Assembly: GCF_011386835.1 (NCBI RefSeq)
Contig: NC_088809.1
Location: 4,039,001-4,103,000 of the forward strand
DNA: 64,000 nucleotides
From: Chrysemys picta bellii
Lineage: Eukaryota > Chordata > Testudines > Emydidae
Direction of reading: 5' to 3'
The notes under the pieces were generated by a model. It was not told where the DNA came from. It worked only from the letters and a program-made list of their open reading frames with translations, and did not search any database. The translations under genes were made by a program, and so were the position numbers. Positions 25,201 through 33,196 of the stretch are shown here, piece after piece (positions within the stretch are counted from its first letter, which is position 1; every line of letters begins with the position of its first letter).

Positions 25201-25436
25201 AACCAGACACCCCCCCAACCAGCGCCCCCCGGGGCTGCTCAGAGCCGCAGCCCCTGGGCGAGAGCCCCCGCGGCAGGCCGCCTCCTTACCACCGGCCCCC
25301 CGATCTTGGCCAGCTCCTGGGTCTCCTGCCAGGCGCCCACGGGCAGGAGGTTGCGGAGCCTCCGCAGGCAGCTTCCCCGCAGCGAGGCGGGCTGGGCTGG
25401 GCGCGTCGCGGCGACGAGGACGGGGACTCCCTCCAT
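6980..25436 (-). CDS. SLC47A1: MATE/SLC47-family multidrug and toxin extrusion transporter, copy B (complete, 17 coding exons)
   Basis: The predicted protein is a proton-coupled organic cation antiporter of 580 residues (human MATE1 has 570). Coding exons in order: 25290-25436, 21121-21222, 20603-20671, 19634-19782, 18955-18997, 17909-17953, 17166-17263, 16471-16568, 15906-16019, 15574-15641, 14792-14900, 11857-11932, 11362-11431, 10481-10613, 9638-9732, 8113-8194, 6980-7224. They total 1743 nt, all borders are GT/AG, and phases agree throughout. Family blocks include [19 protein letters not shown] and [11 protein letters not shown]. Cys67, Cys131, Glu277, Glu282 and Glu304 align with human Cys63, Cys127, Glu273, Glu278 and Glu300 at a constant offset of four; the residue for human Glu389 is Asp393. 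The last exon adds a C-terminal helix as in vertebrate MATEs. The symbol denotes the closest family; orthology to SLC47A1 rather than a sister paralogue is not proven. Confidence 0.93.
8113..8194 (-). CDS. SLC47A1: MATE copy B, coding exon 16
   Basis: It encodes [20 protein letters not shown] then ADETGDS plus one base. It belongs to the poorly conserved hydrophilic loop before the last helix. Phase and the AQ(I/V)-(R/H)A(G/N)LK start support it. Flanks are TATCTTAG and GTACGT. Confidence 0.85.
8560..8760 (+). mobile_element. MIR-like SINE, sense
   Basis: It contains 'gagtcactttacctctgac', 'gtttccccatcaataaaatg' and 'gggttaatgtagac', the order of the central and 3' MIR core. It lies in the intron between exons 15 and 16 of MATE copy B. 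Confidence 0.55.
9638..9732 (-). CDS. SLC47A1: MATE copy B, coding exon 15
   Basis: It encodes [20 protein letters not shown] then [11 protein letters not shown]. It is the counterpart of human LWSGIIICTVFQAVCFLGFI. Flanks are TTTGCTCCAG and GTAAGA. Confidence 0.94.
10481..10613 (-). CDS. SLC47A1: MATE copy B, coding exon 14
   Basis: It encodes [40 protein letters not shown] and LGVL plus one base. It closely follows human CTSGGVLRGSGNQKVGAIVN. Flanks are TTCCATAG and GTACGT. Confidence 0.96.
11362..11431 (-). CDS. SLC47A1: MATE copy B, coding exon 13
   Basis: It encodes [20 protein letters not shown] then AIA. Asp393 stands where human MATE1 has Glu389. Flanks are TCCCAACAG and GTGAGT. Confidence 0.92.
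11857..11932 (-). CDS. SLC47A1: MATE copy B, coding exon 12
   Basis: It encodes [20 protein letters not shown] then FTSD plus two bases. Human ends GYIFTTDR. Flanks are TGTCTTCCAG and GTGGGT. The intron upstream carries the large hAT element and a CR1 end. Confidence 0.92.
12297..13935. mobile_element. hAT element with long inverted arms and broken transposase pieces
   Basis: The ends are TAGGGCTGTCAA and its inverse TTGACAGCCCTA, flanked by 8-bp duplications aaatttag (12289-12296) and aaattgag (13936-13943), 7/8 matching. The left arm (to about 12920) is an inverted copy of the right arm (from about 13340): the AT-rich ends, the 'acaatgatagaatacc' block and a transposase C-terminal piece occur in both. 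On the plus strand around 13450-13560 the piece has a frame break and ends in a hydrophobic SDWLNKK-like C terminus. On the minus strand 13124-13378 holds another transposase-like segment. No intact transposase is possible. It lies in the intron between MATE copy B exons 11 and 12. Confidence 0.8.
13944..14160 (+). mobile_element. CR1 LINE 3' end
   Basis: It reads 'ggttggacattaggaaaatc', 'ggaacaaattgcctagagaa', 'tggaatctccatcattggag' and 'ctagatgacctatcgatgtc', the usual CR1 3' untranslated order. The hAT element directly left of it may have inserted into the same CR1 copy, because the duplicated 8 bp fit the CR1 sequence. Confidence 0.85.
14357..14465. mobile_element. short palindromic non-autonomous element
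   Basis: It begins AGGGTCAGATTTTCAAAAG and ends CTTTTGAAAATCTGCCCT, which are near-perfect inverted repeats. It has no coding capacity. Similar 'tttgaaaatc' termini recur near 23565, 27050 and 29825. Confidence 0.6.
14792..14900 (-). CDS. SLC47A1: MATE copy B, coding exon 11
   Basis: It encodes [20 protein letters not shown] then [16 protein letters not shown]. The RVGNALGAG block is among the best conserved in eukaryotic MATEs. Flanks are GTGCTTAG and GTGGGC. Confidence 0.96.
15574..15641 (-). CDS. SLC47A1: MATE copy B, coding exon 10
   Basis: It encodes [20 protein letters not shown] then YM. Glu304 aligns with human Glu300. Flanks are CTTTCCTAG and GTAAGA. Confidence 0.94.
15906..16019 (-). 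CDS. SLC47A1: MATE copy B, coding exon 9
   Basis: It encodes [20 protein letters not shown] then [17 protein letters not shown]. It contains Glu277 and Glu282, which align with human MATE1 Glu273 and Glu278, residues implicated in substrate or proton handling. Flanks are TTGTTGCAG and GTGAAA. Confidence 0.95.
16471..16568 (-). CDS. SLC47A1: MATE copy B, coding exon 8
   Basis: It encodes [20 protein letters not shown] then [12 protein letters not shown] between split codons. Human has GSALANLISQYTLALLLFLY. Flanks are CTCTGCAG and GTAGCG. Confidence 0.93.
17166..17263 (-). CDS. SLC47A1: MATE copy B, coding exon 7
   Basis: It encodes [20 protein letters not shown] then [12 protein letters not shown] plus two bases. 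It matches human [20 protein letters not shown]. Flanks are CCCTTCCAG and GTGAGT. Confidence 0.94.
17909..17953 (-). CDS. SLC47A1: MATE copy B, coding exon 6
   Basis: It is a 15-codon exon, [15 protein letters not shown], matching human ATFLYMLQVKYLLNQ. Flanks are TGTCTTGCAG and GTAGGG. Confidence 0.93.
18706..18775. repeat. two-copy direct repeat
   Basis: The block 'gattccagcatgcaacgct' occurs twice about 33 bases apart, followed each time by a variant of 'gagtgacaag'. It lies in the intron between exons 5 and 6 of MATE copy B and looks like a simple local duplication. Confidence 0.8.
18955..18997 (-). CDS. SLC47A1: MATE copy B, coding exon 5
   Basis: This short exon encodes [14 protein letters not shown] after completing an Arg codon. 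Flanks are TTTTTCCAG and GTAAGT. It was found by phase and by similarity to human LTQTYVTIFIPALP. Confidence 0.93.
19634..19782 (-). CDS. SLC47A1: MATE copy B, coding exon 4
   Basis: It encodes 49 residues plus two bases, from [17 protein letters not shown] through [12 protein letters not shown] to RQDPEVS. It is close to the human block TYGSQNLKHVGVILQRS. Flanks are CTTCCCCAG and GTCTAG. Confidence 0.95.
19854..20154. mobile_element. hAT-type non-autonomous element
   Basis: The ends are CAGTGGTCCACAAACTT and, inverted from the right, CAGAGGTCCCCAA. A perfect 8-bp duplication ggttagat flanks it (19846-19853 and 20155-20162). The inside is GC-rich with no transposase. It lies just upstream (transcript sense) of exon 4 of MATE copy B, starting about 70 bp from the exon. 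Confidence 0.87.
20603..20671 (-). CDS. SLC47A1: MATE copy B, coding exon 3
   Basis: It encodes 23 residues, [20 protein letters not shown] then MSQ, flanked by CATCTCCAG and GTGGGG. It forms part of helix 2. Confidence 0.94.
21121..21222 (-). CDS. SLC47A1: MATE copy B, coding exon 2
   Basis: It encodes 34 residues with [19 protein letters not shown] and then [15 protein letters not shown], flanked by CACCCCAG and GTACGT. It holds transmembrane helix 1 and Cys67. Confidence 0.95.
21484..21568. repeat. strong inverted repeat (hairpin)
   Basis: Arms of about 32 bases, with the core 'cagaggcctggtatga' and its inverse 'tcataccaggcctctg', flank a loop of about 20 bases. It may be the centre of a small palindromic mobile element, since similar 'ctcttcctact' motifs flank it, but no target duplication was identified. 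Confidence 0.7.
21802..22192. mobile_element. hAT-type non-autonomous element
   Basis: The ends are CAGTGGTTCTCAA and, inverted, CAGTGGTTCCCAACC. The flanks are ttctagtc (21794-21801) and ttatagtc (22193-22200), 7 of 8 matching. The AT-rich inside has no open frame. The first ~90 bases of the window are another copy of its right end. It lies in intron 1 of MATE copy B. Confidence 0.85.
23400..23720 (-). mobile_element. MIR-like SINE, antisense
   Basis: It contains 'ctctattttacaaacaggaa', 'ggtcacacagg' and 'tctagtctagtgccagattg'. A short 'agggccagactttcagaaag' insert-like stretch interrupts it around 23528-23600. Borders are approximate. Confidence 0.55.
24623..24749 (+). mobile_element. Penelope-like element fragment with decayed hammerhead-like core
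   Basis: A perfect 10-bp duplication atactttaat flanks it (24613-24622 and 24750-24759). The copy starts GCATCC, followed by AAAGA, a hairpin with GTGGGT/GCCCAC arms, GAAA at 24651-24654 and 'gcttatgctctaataaattt'. The conserved CUGANGA box has decayed to CCAAAGA. The right part ends 'ggctgctaccctgaaacc'. It lies in intron 1 of MATE copy B. Confidence 0.72.
25290..25436 (-). CDS. SLC47A1: MATE copy B, coding exon 1
   Basis: It encodes 49 residues, MEGVPVLV to AKIGGPV, then donor GTAAGG. The N terminus is basic and cytosolic in type, and does not resemble copy A exon 1 except at the end. The ATG at 25436 is the only sensible start and lies about 32 bp after a TATA-like box. Confidence 0.85.
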
Positions 25437-25467
25437 AGCCGGGAAGGAGCGAGGTCTGGGCGGCCGT

Positions 25468-25476
25468 GTTTATATA
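25468..25476 (-). promoter_or_regulatory. SLC47A1: TATA-like box of MATE copy B
   Basis: On the minus strand this reads TATATAAAC in otherwise GC-rich sequence. Its end is about 31 bp before the ATG at 25436. A normal 25-30 bp spacing would put transcription start a few bases before the ATG, giving a very short 5' leader. Confidence 0.5.
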
Positions 25477-25771
25477 ACTGCAGCCGGGAGCCTCCGCCGC
25501 TTTCCCGCCCCCGACAGCGGCACCTCCCTCCCCGCCTCTAGCGCTGACGGAGCCGGGGGTCCCGGCTGGGAGCGGGGTCCCCGGGCCGCGAACCCCACCA
25601 GCCCCGGGAGATCCCCCCCCACCCCCGAGGGTCCGGCCACGTGGGGGAGGCTCTGCTGCGGGGACCCGCCGGGCCCGACCTGGCCACGTGCGGGAAAGTC
25701 CTCCCCCATCCCGGCCTGCAGGCGCCCATCCCAGTTCCCCGGCTCCGGGCAGGCGCCGCCGCCACCAGGGG

Positions 25772-26510
25772 TCTGTCACTGCACCCAAACCCCAGAGAGA
25801 CCCCTATCCCCCTCGGCTGTCACTGCACCCCAGCCCTAGAGAGACCCCTATCCCCCTTGGCTGTCACTGCACCCCAACCCCAGAGAGACCCCGCCCCCCT
25901 CTGCTGTCACTGCACCCCAACCCTAGAGAGACCCCGCCCCCCTCTGCTGTCACTGCACCCCAGCCCTAGAGAGACCCCTATCCCCCTTGGCTGTCACTGC
26001 ACCCCAACCCCAGAGAGACCCCGCCCCCCTCTGCTGTCACTGCACCCCAACCCTAGAGAGACCCCTATCCCCCTCGGCTGTCACTGCACCCCAAGCCTAG
26101 AGAGACCCCTATCCCCCTCGGCTGTCACTGCACCCCAAGCCTAGAGAGATCCCGTCCCCCTTGGCTGTCACTGCACCCCAAGCCTAGAGAGACCCCGTCC
26201 CCCTTGGCTGTCACTTCACCCCAACCCCAGAGAGACCCCTATCCCCCTTGGCTGTCACTGCACCCCAACCCCAGAGAGACCCCGTCCCCCTTGGCTGTCA
26301 CTGCACCCCAACCCTAGAGAGACCCCGTCCCCCTTGGCTGTCACTGCACTCCAACCCCAGAGATACCCCCGTCCCCCTGGCTGTCACTGCACCCCAACCC
26401 CAGGGAGACCCCCGTCCCCCTCGGCTGTCACTCCACCCCAACCCCAGAGAGACCCCCGTCCCCCTGGCTGTCACTGCACCCCAACCCTAGAGAGACCCCT
26501 ATCCCCTCAG
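25772..26510. repeat. 44-bp C-rich minisatellite
   Basis: About 17 tandem units share 'ctgtcactgcaccccaaccc', then 'agagagacccc' and 'tatcccccttgg' or 'cgtccccct'. Units differ at a few fixed positions and by one base in length (43-44). The array starts about 335 bp upstream of the MATE copy B ATG. Proline-rich open frames across it are artefacts. Confidence 0.95.
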
Positions 26511-28865
26511 CACCTGCAAATTGTGGTTAAATTGGTTATTATTTATTATTTGTATTACCTTGAAGCCCTAGTCACGGACCAGGACCCCGTTGTGCAAGGC
26601 ACTGTACAAACACAGAACAAAAAGATGGTTCTTCATGGTGTACTCCAAAGGGTTTTCTTTTCCAATCCCCCAAACTCTTTTGTTAGGTTCCGAAAGAGGG
26701 GGAAAGCATAATGAGCTGTTGTTTACAAATGTAGAGCACAGTCCTGTTCCCACTAAATCCGTGGGACCTTTGCCATTGGCGTAAACGGAAACAAGCTTGG
26801 GCCTGTGTTTAGCACTGTACTTTACACAGTTAGTGACAGTTTTCCCTTCCTTAAGGGAGCTGCAGATGCTTGTCACCTGTCAGGGCTGGCCTCTCATAGG
26901 TGGGGGAATGTCTTTGACAAGGAGGAAAGTCAGGACAACATTTTCAAATGCCTGGATCTAAGTCAGGTTCCTAAATTAATATTTAGGCAGATGAGTAATG
27001 GCTGATTCAGCTCCCACTGAAGTCAATTGCAGATACAGTTGCTCACTGCCTTTGAAAATCAGGCTAAAAAGGAAATTAGGTGTCTAACTCTAAGTACTTG
27101 GGCGTGAAAATCTTCGCCATAGCCTATTAGGGAAGGCAGTGGACTGAAGAGATGGAAGAAACACACGTCATCCCAGTCCTTTGATAGAAAGGGAAAACCC
27201 AGCATGTTTTATTGAGGGTCTGCCTAGGATCTCACCCATCACCCCCCACCTTAAGATAGAGTCCAGGGAGTGAGTCTTTGTAAATTTCAATCTGCTCCCT
27301 GCTCAGAAAAATGACCAGCAGAGGAGGACAGTTTGATGTGCATGAAGGAATTTTAAGAAACTCAACACTCAGAGACTGTTGGCTGGTGTCAAGGATGTGG
27401 AAGTTGCCTGTAACCAACTATTAATATTCCATCTGTTAGTCTGATTGTTATGTTGTTGGCTAGCTATGTGATAACCAAGGGTTAATTCCAGCAGAAGCTG
27501 TCTTGCATGTGCACAGGAAGGGAGACCATACATTTCAGATAACGCCACTGGCAATAGTAAAACAGGTGTGTCACTCCCTTTACCTTCGACCATGTTGGGT
27601 TCTCCACCCCTGGGTGGGTACTGAGGAGGGGGGAATCCCAGTGGGAAAACTGGAACAAAAAATATTGGAGTGAGTAAAAATCTGAGCTCTGAGGAGACAG
27701 TCACAGAGACAGACTGTCCCCCAACCCCAGCAGTGCATGCCTGGGATAAGGTAGGCCTACCTAAGCTTTAGGTGAGACAGATGTGTGTAGACTGTTCGTT
27801 GTGTTGAAAACCCTCTTCTTGTTATGCTTTGTGCCTACTGTTGAGATTAAACAATGCTTTGATTTTGGAAAGGCTGTTTTATGTCACTGTGTTCACGCAC
27901 TGGTCACAGCCCTGAAAGGGCAGCTGAATCCACTAATCACGGTTGGTAAACAGGGTCCCAATCTGAAGAGTTGAGGAAGAATCCCACCCCAGAGAGGTAA
28001 AAGCTTGTGATCTGTCACCTGGAGGGGTTGCACTCAGAGACTGCGAGGGCTGAAAGGTGCTGCTAGCCCTGAATTGTGACAGCAGGTTGCTAGGTGAGTA
28101 GTGATTTTATCGATGTTGCACCACCAGTTAGGAAAAAAAAAGTAGTGGGTCACATTATCCCATAGTGTAACATCATTGTCTTCGGTAGGTTTACACCTCA
28201 GACTGCAGTGAATTTGGCCAGTATTTTGAAACCTTTTGTTTTGATGGATCCCTATTGAAAAGAGGTAATGTGTGACTAGCTGTAAGCCAATTGGAGCATG
28301 CAGATGCTCTGCCCTTTTAGCGCTGATTTTAGCATCTGGTGCCCAGTTCTGTTCTCAGTTCCCCTGGCAAAAATACAGAATAATGGCATTGAAATCAATA
28401 TGGTTACTCCCATTTCTACTATGTCAGAGAACAGAACTTGTCCCTTTGTCTGCAGGTTTGGTATATGACTTTTCAAGGCTTCCCCCCAGGCGCATGCACA
28501 TCCGTATTCTGAACTGCAGCCAAGATCCAGTTATAAAAATAAAAAACACAAATGTACCATGTCTGGAACCCGTAAGATTAAGAGCTACCAAATGAGAGAA
28601 GTGTCAGAATACAATAGGTTTATGTCAAAGGCTTAACTGTTTGAAGAGTGTCCCTTTCTTGGAAGAGGCCCTGTTGCTGTCTGATGTCCAGATGCCATGG
28701 AAAATCGACTCTCCTTTATGGTGGGCTTTTGCAGTTCTGAGCTGGGGGTAACACAAAATTAAAAACTAAAGAGTCTTTTGGAATCAAATTCGTTTTTATT
28801 TAAGCAACAAAGAGTCGCATGATCAGAGGTGTTAGTTGTCAGCGGGTGCAGTGAATCCACAGATG

Positions 28866-29095
28866 TAGGGCTTGTCTATACAGGGAAATTGACTGGAATA
28901 GTTATTGCAGAATAAGCTATTCCTCAGTAGCGATTCCAGAATAGCTTCCTGTGTGGACACTCTGTTCTGGAATAAAAGTCGCTTTAATTCGGAATGATGA
29001 GGGCACATTATTCCAAAACAAAATGATTTTTATTGCAGAATAGCTTATTTCACAACAGCTGTTCCAGTCAATTTCCCCATGTATACACACCCCTA
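28866..29095. mobile_element. palindromic non-autonomous DNA transposon, TA-flanked
   Basis: The left end GGGCTTGTCTATACAGGG, then AAATTGACTGGAATAG, is mirrored at the right by CTGTTCCAGTCAATTTCCCC, then ATGTATACACACCCC. A TA lies at each border, suggesting a mariner-type target site. A related element is at 35697-35925. There is no coding capacity. Confidence 0.65.
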
Positions 29096-29160
29096 GGCTC
29101 GTCCTGCAGCTTGTGCTGTTCCTCAAGACCTAAGTTTTTAACTGCTTCACTGCTGCCTCC

Positions 29161-29404
29161 TGTTCCCAGGGTCTTGGGCAAAAAACACCTCCAGCAATAC
29201 TACAAGCAAGTCGCCTTTGAAATGCTGGATGCTGGTGCAGCCATCACACAGAAGTTGGAGCAGGGACTAACAGCTGCCCAGCTGCATGAAAAAAATCAAA
29301 ACCTACTTGCAACCTACCAGCTCACCCACACGGGATGGAGACAACCTCTGATTGTTACCTGCTTATTCTCCAAAAGGTTCTTGTCACTTGCAACAGTGCT
29401 GTGA
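29161..29404 (+). other. unexplained exon-like open frame
   Basis: Directly after a strong acceptor-like sequence, 'ctgcctcctgttcccag' ending near 29170, the plus strand stays open for 77 codons to a TGA at 29402-29404. It has a coding-like composition: GKKHLQQYYKQVAFEMLDAG, then AAITQKLEQGLTAAQLHEKN. I do not recognise a family. No convincing donor follows, so it could only be a terminal exon, a pseudogene fragment, or chance. The first ATG in frame is internal. Confidence 0.2.
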
Positions 29405-32032
29405 TCCCCATCACCAGTGAAGATGTACCCTGGAGGTAATAATAGATGGATAGGGAGAAAAACTTGAATCACAAAATAAGGACATCTGGAAGAAAGGATT
29501 TCAGAGGACCTAGTAATGGAGACACAAAGGATGAAAAATAGTTTGAAGGAAAACAACAAGGAAAACAAGATGCAGCAGGATATGGGAGGAAAAGTAGGAA
29601 ATAGGAAGACTAAAGGAAAAGGAGGGAAAAGAACATTGAGCTTGATATTCAAAAGGGTAGAAGCTTAGGGCCAATTTCTCACCTAACGTGCACCTGCAAT
29701 CCCTGTGAATTGCTCATGATACTGAACACCTACTTGCTCTAATATCCATTTATGCATTTTGTATGAAAATTAGGCTTGTATTTGCATACATATTTTCTCC
29801 ACATGACCCTGGACTTCTGCCTTTTTGAAAATCAGGTCCAGCACAGTGGTTTTCTCTTTTTTAAGTTCCATGGTAAATTCTCTTATGCATCTGCTTTTAA
29901 TCTATGGCATCATGGTGATTTAGTCACTGCTACCAAAAAAAACCCAAATCCAAAACAAACAACCTGAACATTTCCCTGGTTTTTGGCTATCTTAGTTTCT
30001 TCTCCAGTCTGGCCTCCTTTTGAGGCCATTGATCCCCCTCAATTTAATTTGGATAAATTGACAGGCATAAATCTTTGTTTTACTTTCTCCAGATCCTAAT
30101 CTCCCAAAGGGTCGAGGTTGCTTGGCTCTGGGATTTTGGTTTGGATCTTTCGGTAATAGTAAGATACTCATACAGTCATTTACAAATATTTACATATTGA
30201 TAAGATCTGTGTTTAATTTCTTCACATTACCTTCCTACTGACCTCTCCCGCTACTCAGCCACCAACACATCCCCTTTGCCCCTCTCTGCTTATTTCTCTG
30301 TGACTACTCCTTCCTGTCCTAGCTCTCCACAACCCCACCTTCCCTTTTCTGGCAGCCTGTCTCTTCACAAATGGTATGGCCAGGCCTGAGCCGAAGCCTG
30401 TGCAGTCTCTAGGCTCAAGTGGGAGTGTTAAGGAGGCACTGTGTTTTGCCAAAATGGTTGTTGGTATTGCATTTCAGGTTGCCTTAATGCTTGGTCTGTA
30501 AACTCAAATTAATTGCTGCCTGTAGCCACTAGATGTCACTAGAGCATCATTAACTGTCCTAATTTTTTGTTTGTTTTTTTACTATATCACTACAGCCATA
30601 GCACCATCTATTTGAAATTCATGTTTGTGTCTGAAATTGTTGTACCGTCACTAGTTACAGGCAACACCCCAGGTTAATAGAAGTGAAAGAAGTTAGGGAT
30701 AAACATTATTTCCCTCTCTTTTCCCAGTTTGTTCCCTTGTTTGCATTTGACAGAACTTTATGTATAGTCCGTTTCTGTTGTCTCCCTTGTACACTCAGGT
30801 AAATAGTCAAATTCACGCTGGTTGAAATGATCTATTATGATTAGACCTGTACAAATATTTTTAAAGAAAAATTCAGGACAAACTATTTCAAGTCGGCTGG
30901 AATTTTTAAATAATAATTTGGTCAGTTGACCACATCCCTTTAAAGACAGGAAATAAGTGTATTAGAAGCCCTTGGCTGGCTCCCTGTTTCTTCTCTCGCT
31001 TTCTGTCATGATAGTTTAGTGACATATATTCTGGTCCTGCAATGAGCTCTGTATGGGGACAGGGTCCATTCACGTTGCAGAATCAGGGCCTTATACATTT
31101 GCATAATTTTACTCAGGTGAGTAGAGTTATGTTTTTGTTTAACTTTTTTCATTCTTAAAGCACAGAAAGCAGAAACAGCTGTTCATTCATTCTGTATTTC
31201 TTGCAGAGCATCATAACTTCACTTGCTGAATAATTGACTGTGACTGAGAGAAAAAAATATTATTGTTCTTACAAAGCTTATATCGGACTGCAGATTTGTC
31301 TGTGAATCAGGACTGTACATTAAAAACCATGTTCCCTGCTTTGAAGAGCCTGACTAGCTAAATAAGGCAGGACAAACAAAAACAAGACAAAACATATCTT
31401 GCTTTGAACCATCTCTGGGGAGCAGGTCTTGGCAGAGGAAAAGAGAGATTGTAATGCTGTAATAATAGTAATGATAATTAATAATAATGTTATTTATAAA
31501 ATATCCCCGGAGGTGTTCTGGATACAGCACAACAATTTTAAATATAATAAAAAGCAACAACATTGTAAATCCAGATGAAAAGCCAAATGAAGCATCATTA
31601 AATTAAGGGTGTCCTTTACAGCAGCTGGCAGAATTTAAAACTGTTTTCAGGTGCTTTTTACAAATGGAAAGGGATGTGCTGTATAATATACACCTATATC
31701 TGAGTCTGTATAGCTACATATATCTATATATCTCTTTGTGTGTCCAGAGAAGATACTTGTACACAGACATTATATGGATAGGCCAACATTTTCAGATTTG
31801 GGATTGGGAGTTTAAAACTAGGCACCAAAAGCCATATTTTGGACCCAATCCTGTAAATACTGACACTCTTGTTTAAATATACTTGCGTGAGTAATCCCAT
31901 TTAATTCAATTGATCTATTGTCATGCTTAGAGGTTTTTCTGGTGGGACCAGAGTGCTCAGCACCTTGCAGAAGGGAACCCTGGGAGCGGAATAAGACAAA
32001 TCAGGTTATTTCTTGATCTATGTTTCTAGTTA

Positions 32033-32173
32033 AAAGCAACAGAGGGTTGCATCTGAAGAAGTGAGGTTCTTACCCACGAAAGCTTATGCTCCCAATACTT
32101 CTGTTAGTCTTAAAGGTGCCACAGGACCCTCTGTTGCTTTTTACAGATTCAGACTAACATGGCTACCCCTCTG
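32033..32173 (+). mobile_element. Penelope-like element fragment with near-complete hammerhead-like core
   Basis: A perfect 13-bp duplication atgtttctagtta flanks it (32020-32032 and 32174-32186). The core reads CTGAAGA (32053-32059), a hairpin with GTGAGGT/TACCCAC arms, then GAAA (32078-32081), a GC-TTAT-GC mini-hairpin and TC. This fits the hammerhead consensus CUGANGA-stem-GAAA. The first 15 bases, aaagcaacagagggt, are the inverse of 'accctctgttgcttt' further right, so the 5' end is inverted. The tail ends 'catggctacccctctg'. Confidence 0.75.
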
Positions 32174-32749
32174 ATGTTTCTAGTTAGTATTTTGGGGAAG
32201 ATTCTTCCCTGATGCAATATGTCACAGCCCCATTTAAGTCAATTTTCACCAGTCCTGCAATGAGCTCTGTGCAAGCCCAGGGATCTGACTACAAGGATCA
32301 GACCTTGGATTACTACAAGAGAAGTAATTTTTCAAGCCCAGTTTGGATGTCATTGTTTACGCTTTGTTTCCATTTTGCATTTCTGCCAGATGGACAATAT
32401 AATTCAATTACGTAAGTTTCACTTTTAGAGTCTTAGTACAACAGTGTTTGTTTTTGAAACACTGCAAGAGAGAAATATTTGTTTAAAAATCAAATGTTTT
32501 CATTGGAATTTATAAAGAAATTATGGAAACATTTCCTATTGCTGTTAGGCCTCGTGAAAGATTGGTAACCCACAATTTAAGTTTGGGGCCAAACTGAAGC
32601 TGCCTGTCCCTGGGAGAACAATACACAATGAGTAACCTGGCTGAGTTAACTTCCAGGTAATTTAAATGTGCATTCATGAGGGTTTGCCTAGTTGTTTGGC
32701 TCTTTCCTGACTACAATTTATATACATAAACATCTAAATTACTTAGTCG

Positions 32750-32871
32750 GGGCCCTGATCCTGCAAACACATATGTACGCGCTTAATTTTACTAGTGTGA
32801 GTAGTTTCAGTGGGATTGCTAATTGTAGTGAAGTTAAGCACATGCCCAAGTGTCTTTAGGATCAAGGCCCT
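32750..32871. mobile_element. palindromic ancient non-autonomous element
   Basis: The left end reads 'gggccctgatcctgcaaac' and the right end 'gtctttaggatcaaggccc', which are inverted repeats. The centre 'ttactagtgtgagtagtttc' is partly palindromic. Fragments of similar elements lie near 31085, 31850 and 37529. Confidence 0.6.
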
Positions 32872-32892
32872 AAACTTAACCATCTTTCAACA

Positions 32893-33196
32893 GGTCTGGC
32901 AGGGTGGGTGCATTTGCTCTCCAGCTGCAGGATCAGGGGTGGGTTTGGGGGAGTCGTGGCTGGCAGGATCCCCCGGGGTGGATGCGTTTGCTCTCCAGCT
33001 GCAGGATCAGGGGTGGGTTGGGGGTGCTGGGGCTGGCAGGATCCCCCGGGGTGGATGCGTTTGCTCTCCAGCTGCAGGATCAGGGGTGGGTTGGGGGTGC
33101 CGTGGCTGGCAGGATCCCGGGGGCGGGTTGGGGGTGCCGGGGCTGGCGGGATCCCCCCCGGGGGGGTGGGTGCCTTTGCTCTCCAGCTGCAGGGTT
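32893..33196. repeat. ~73-bp tandem array upstream of NXN
   Basis: The block 'tttgctctccagctgcagg' recurs with starts at 32913, 32987, 33060 and 33175, each followed by 'gatcaggggtgggtt' and a G-rich run with 'ggctggcaggatcccc'. The last interval is longer because of an extra partial unit. The array ends about 220 bp before the NXN ATG. Confidence 0.92.

Larger units (their letters stand above)
25200..25770 (-). promoter_or_regulatory. SLC47A1: CpG-rich 5' region of MATE copy B
   Basis: The stretch is GC-rich with many CG dinucleotides and spans exon 1 and about 330 bp upstream. It is the expected promoter region; no transcript data are available, so the start site is inferred. Confidence 0.6.

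Noticed and set aside
25641..26490. Proline-rich open frames on the plus strand
   Set aside because: They are translations of the 44-bp minisatellite; the same peptide pattern recurs with unit length and no start context or family.
25772..26510. Regularly spaced repeats that could suggest a CRISPR array
   Set aside because: The units are contiguous with no unique spacers, and the genome is vertebrate.
29362..29437. GYIFTGDG on the minus strand as a stray MATE exon 12 copy
   Set aside because: Only five residues match the MATE block GYIFTSDK and the upstream sequence shows no similarity.
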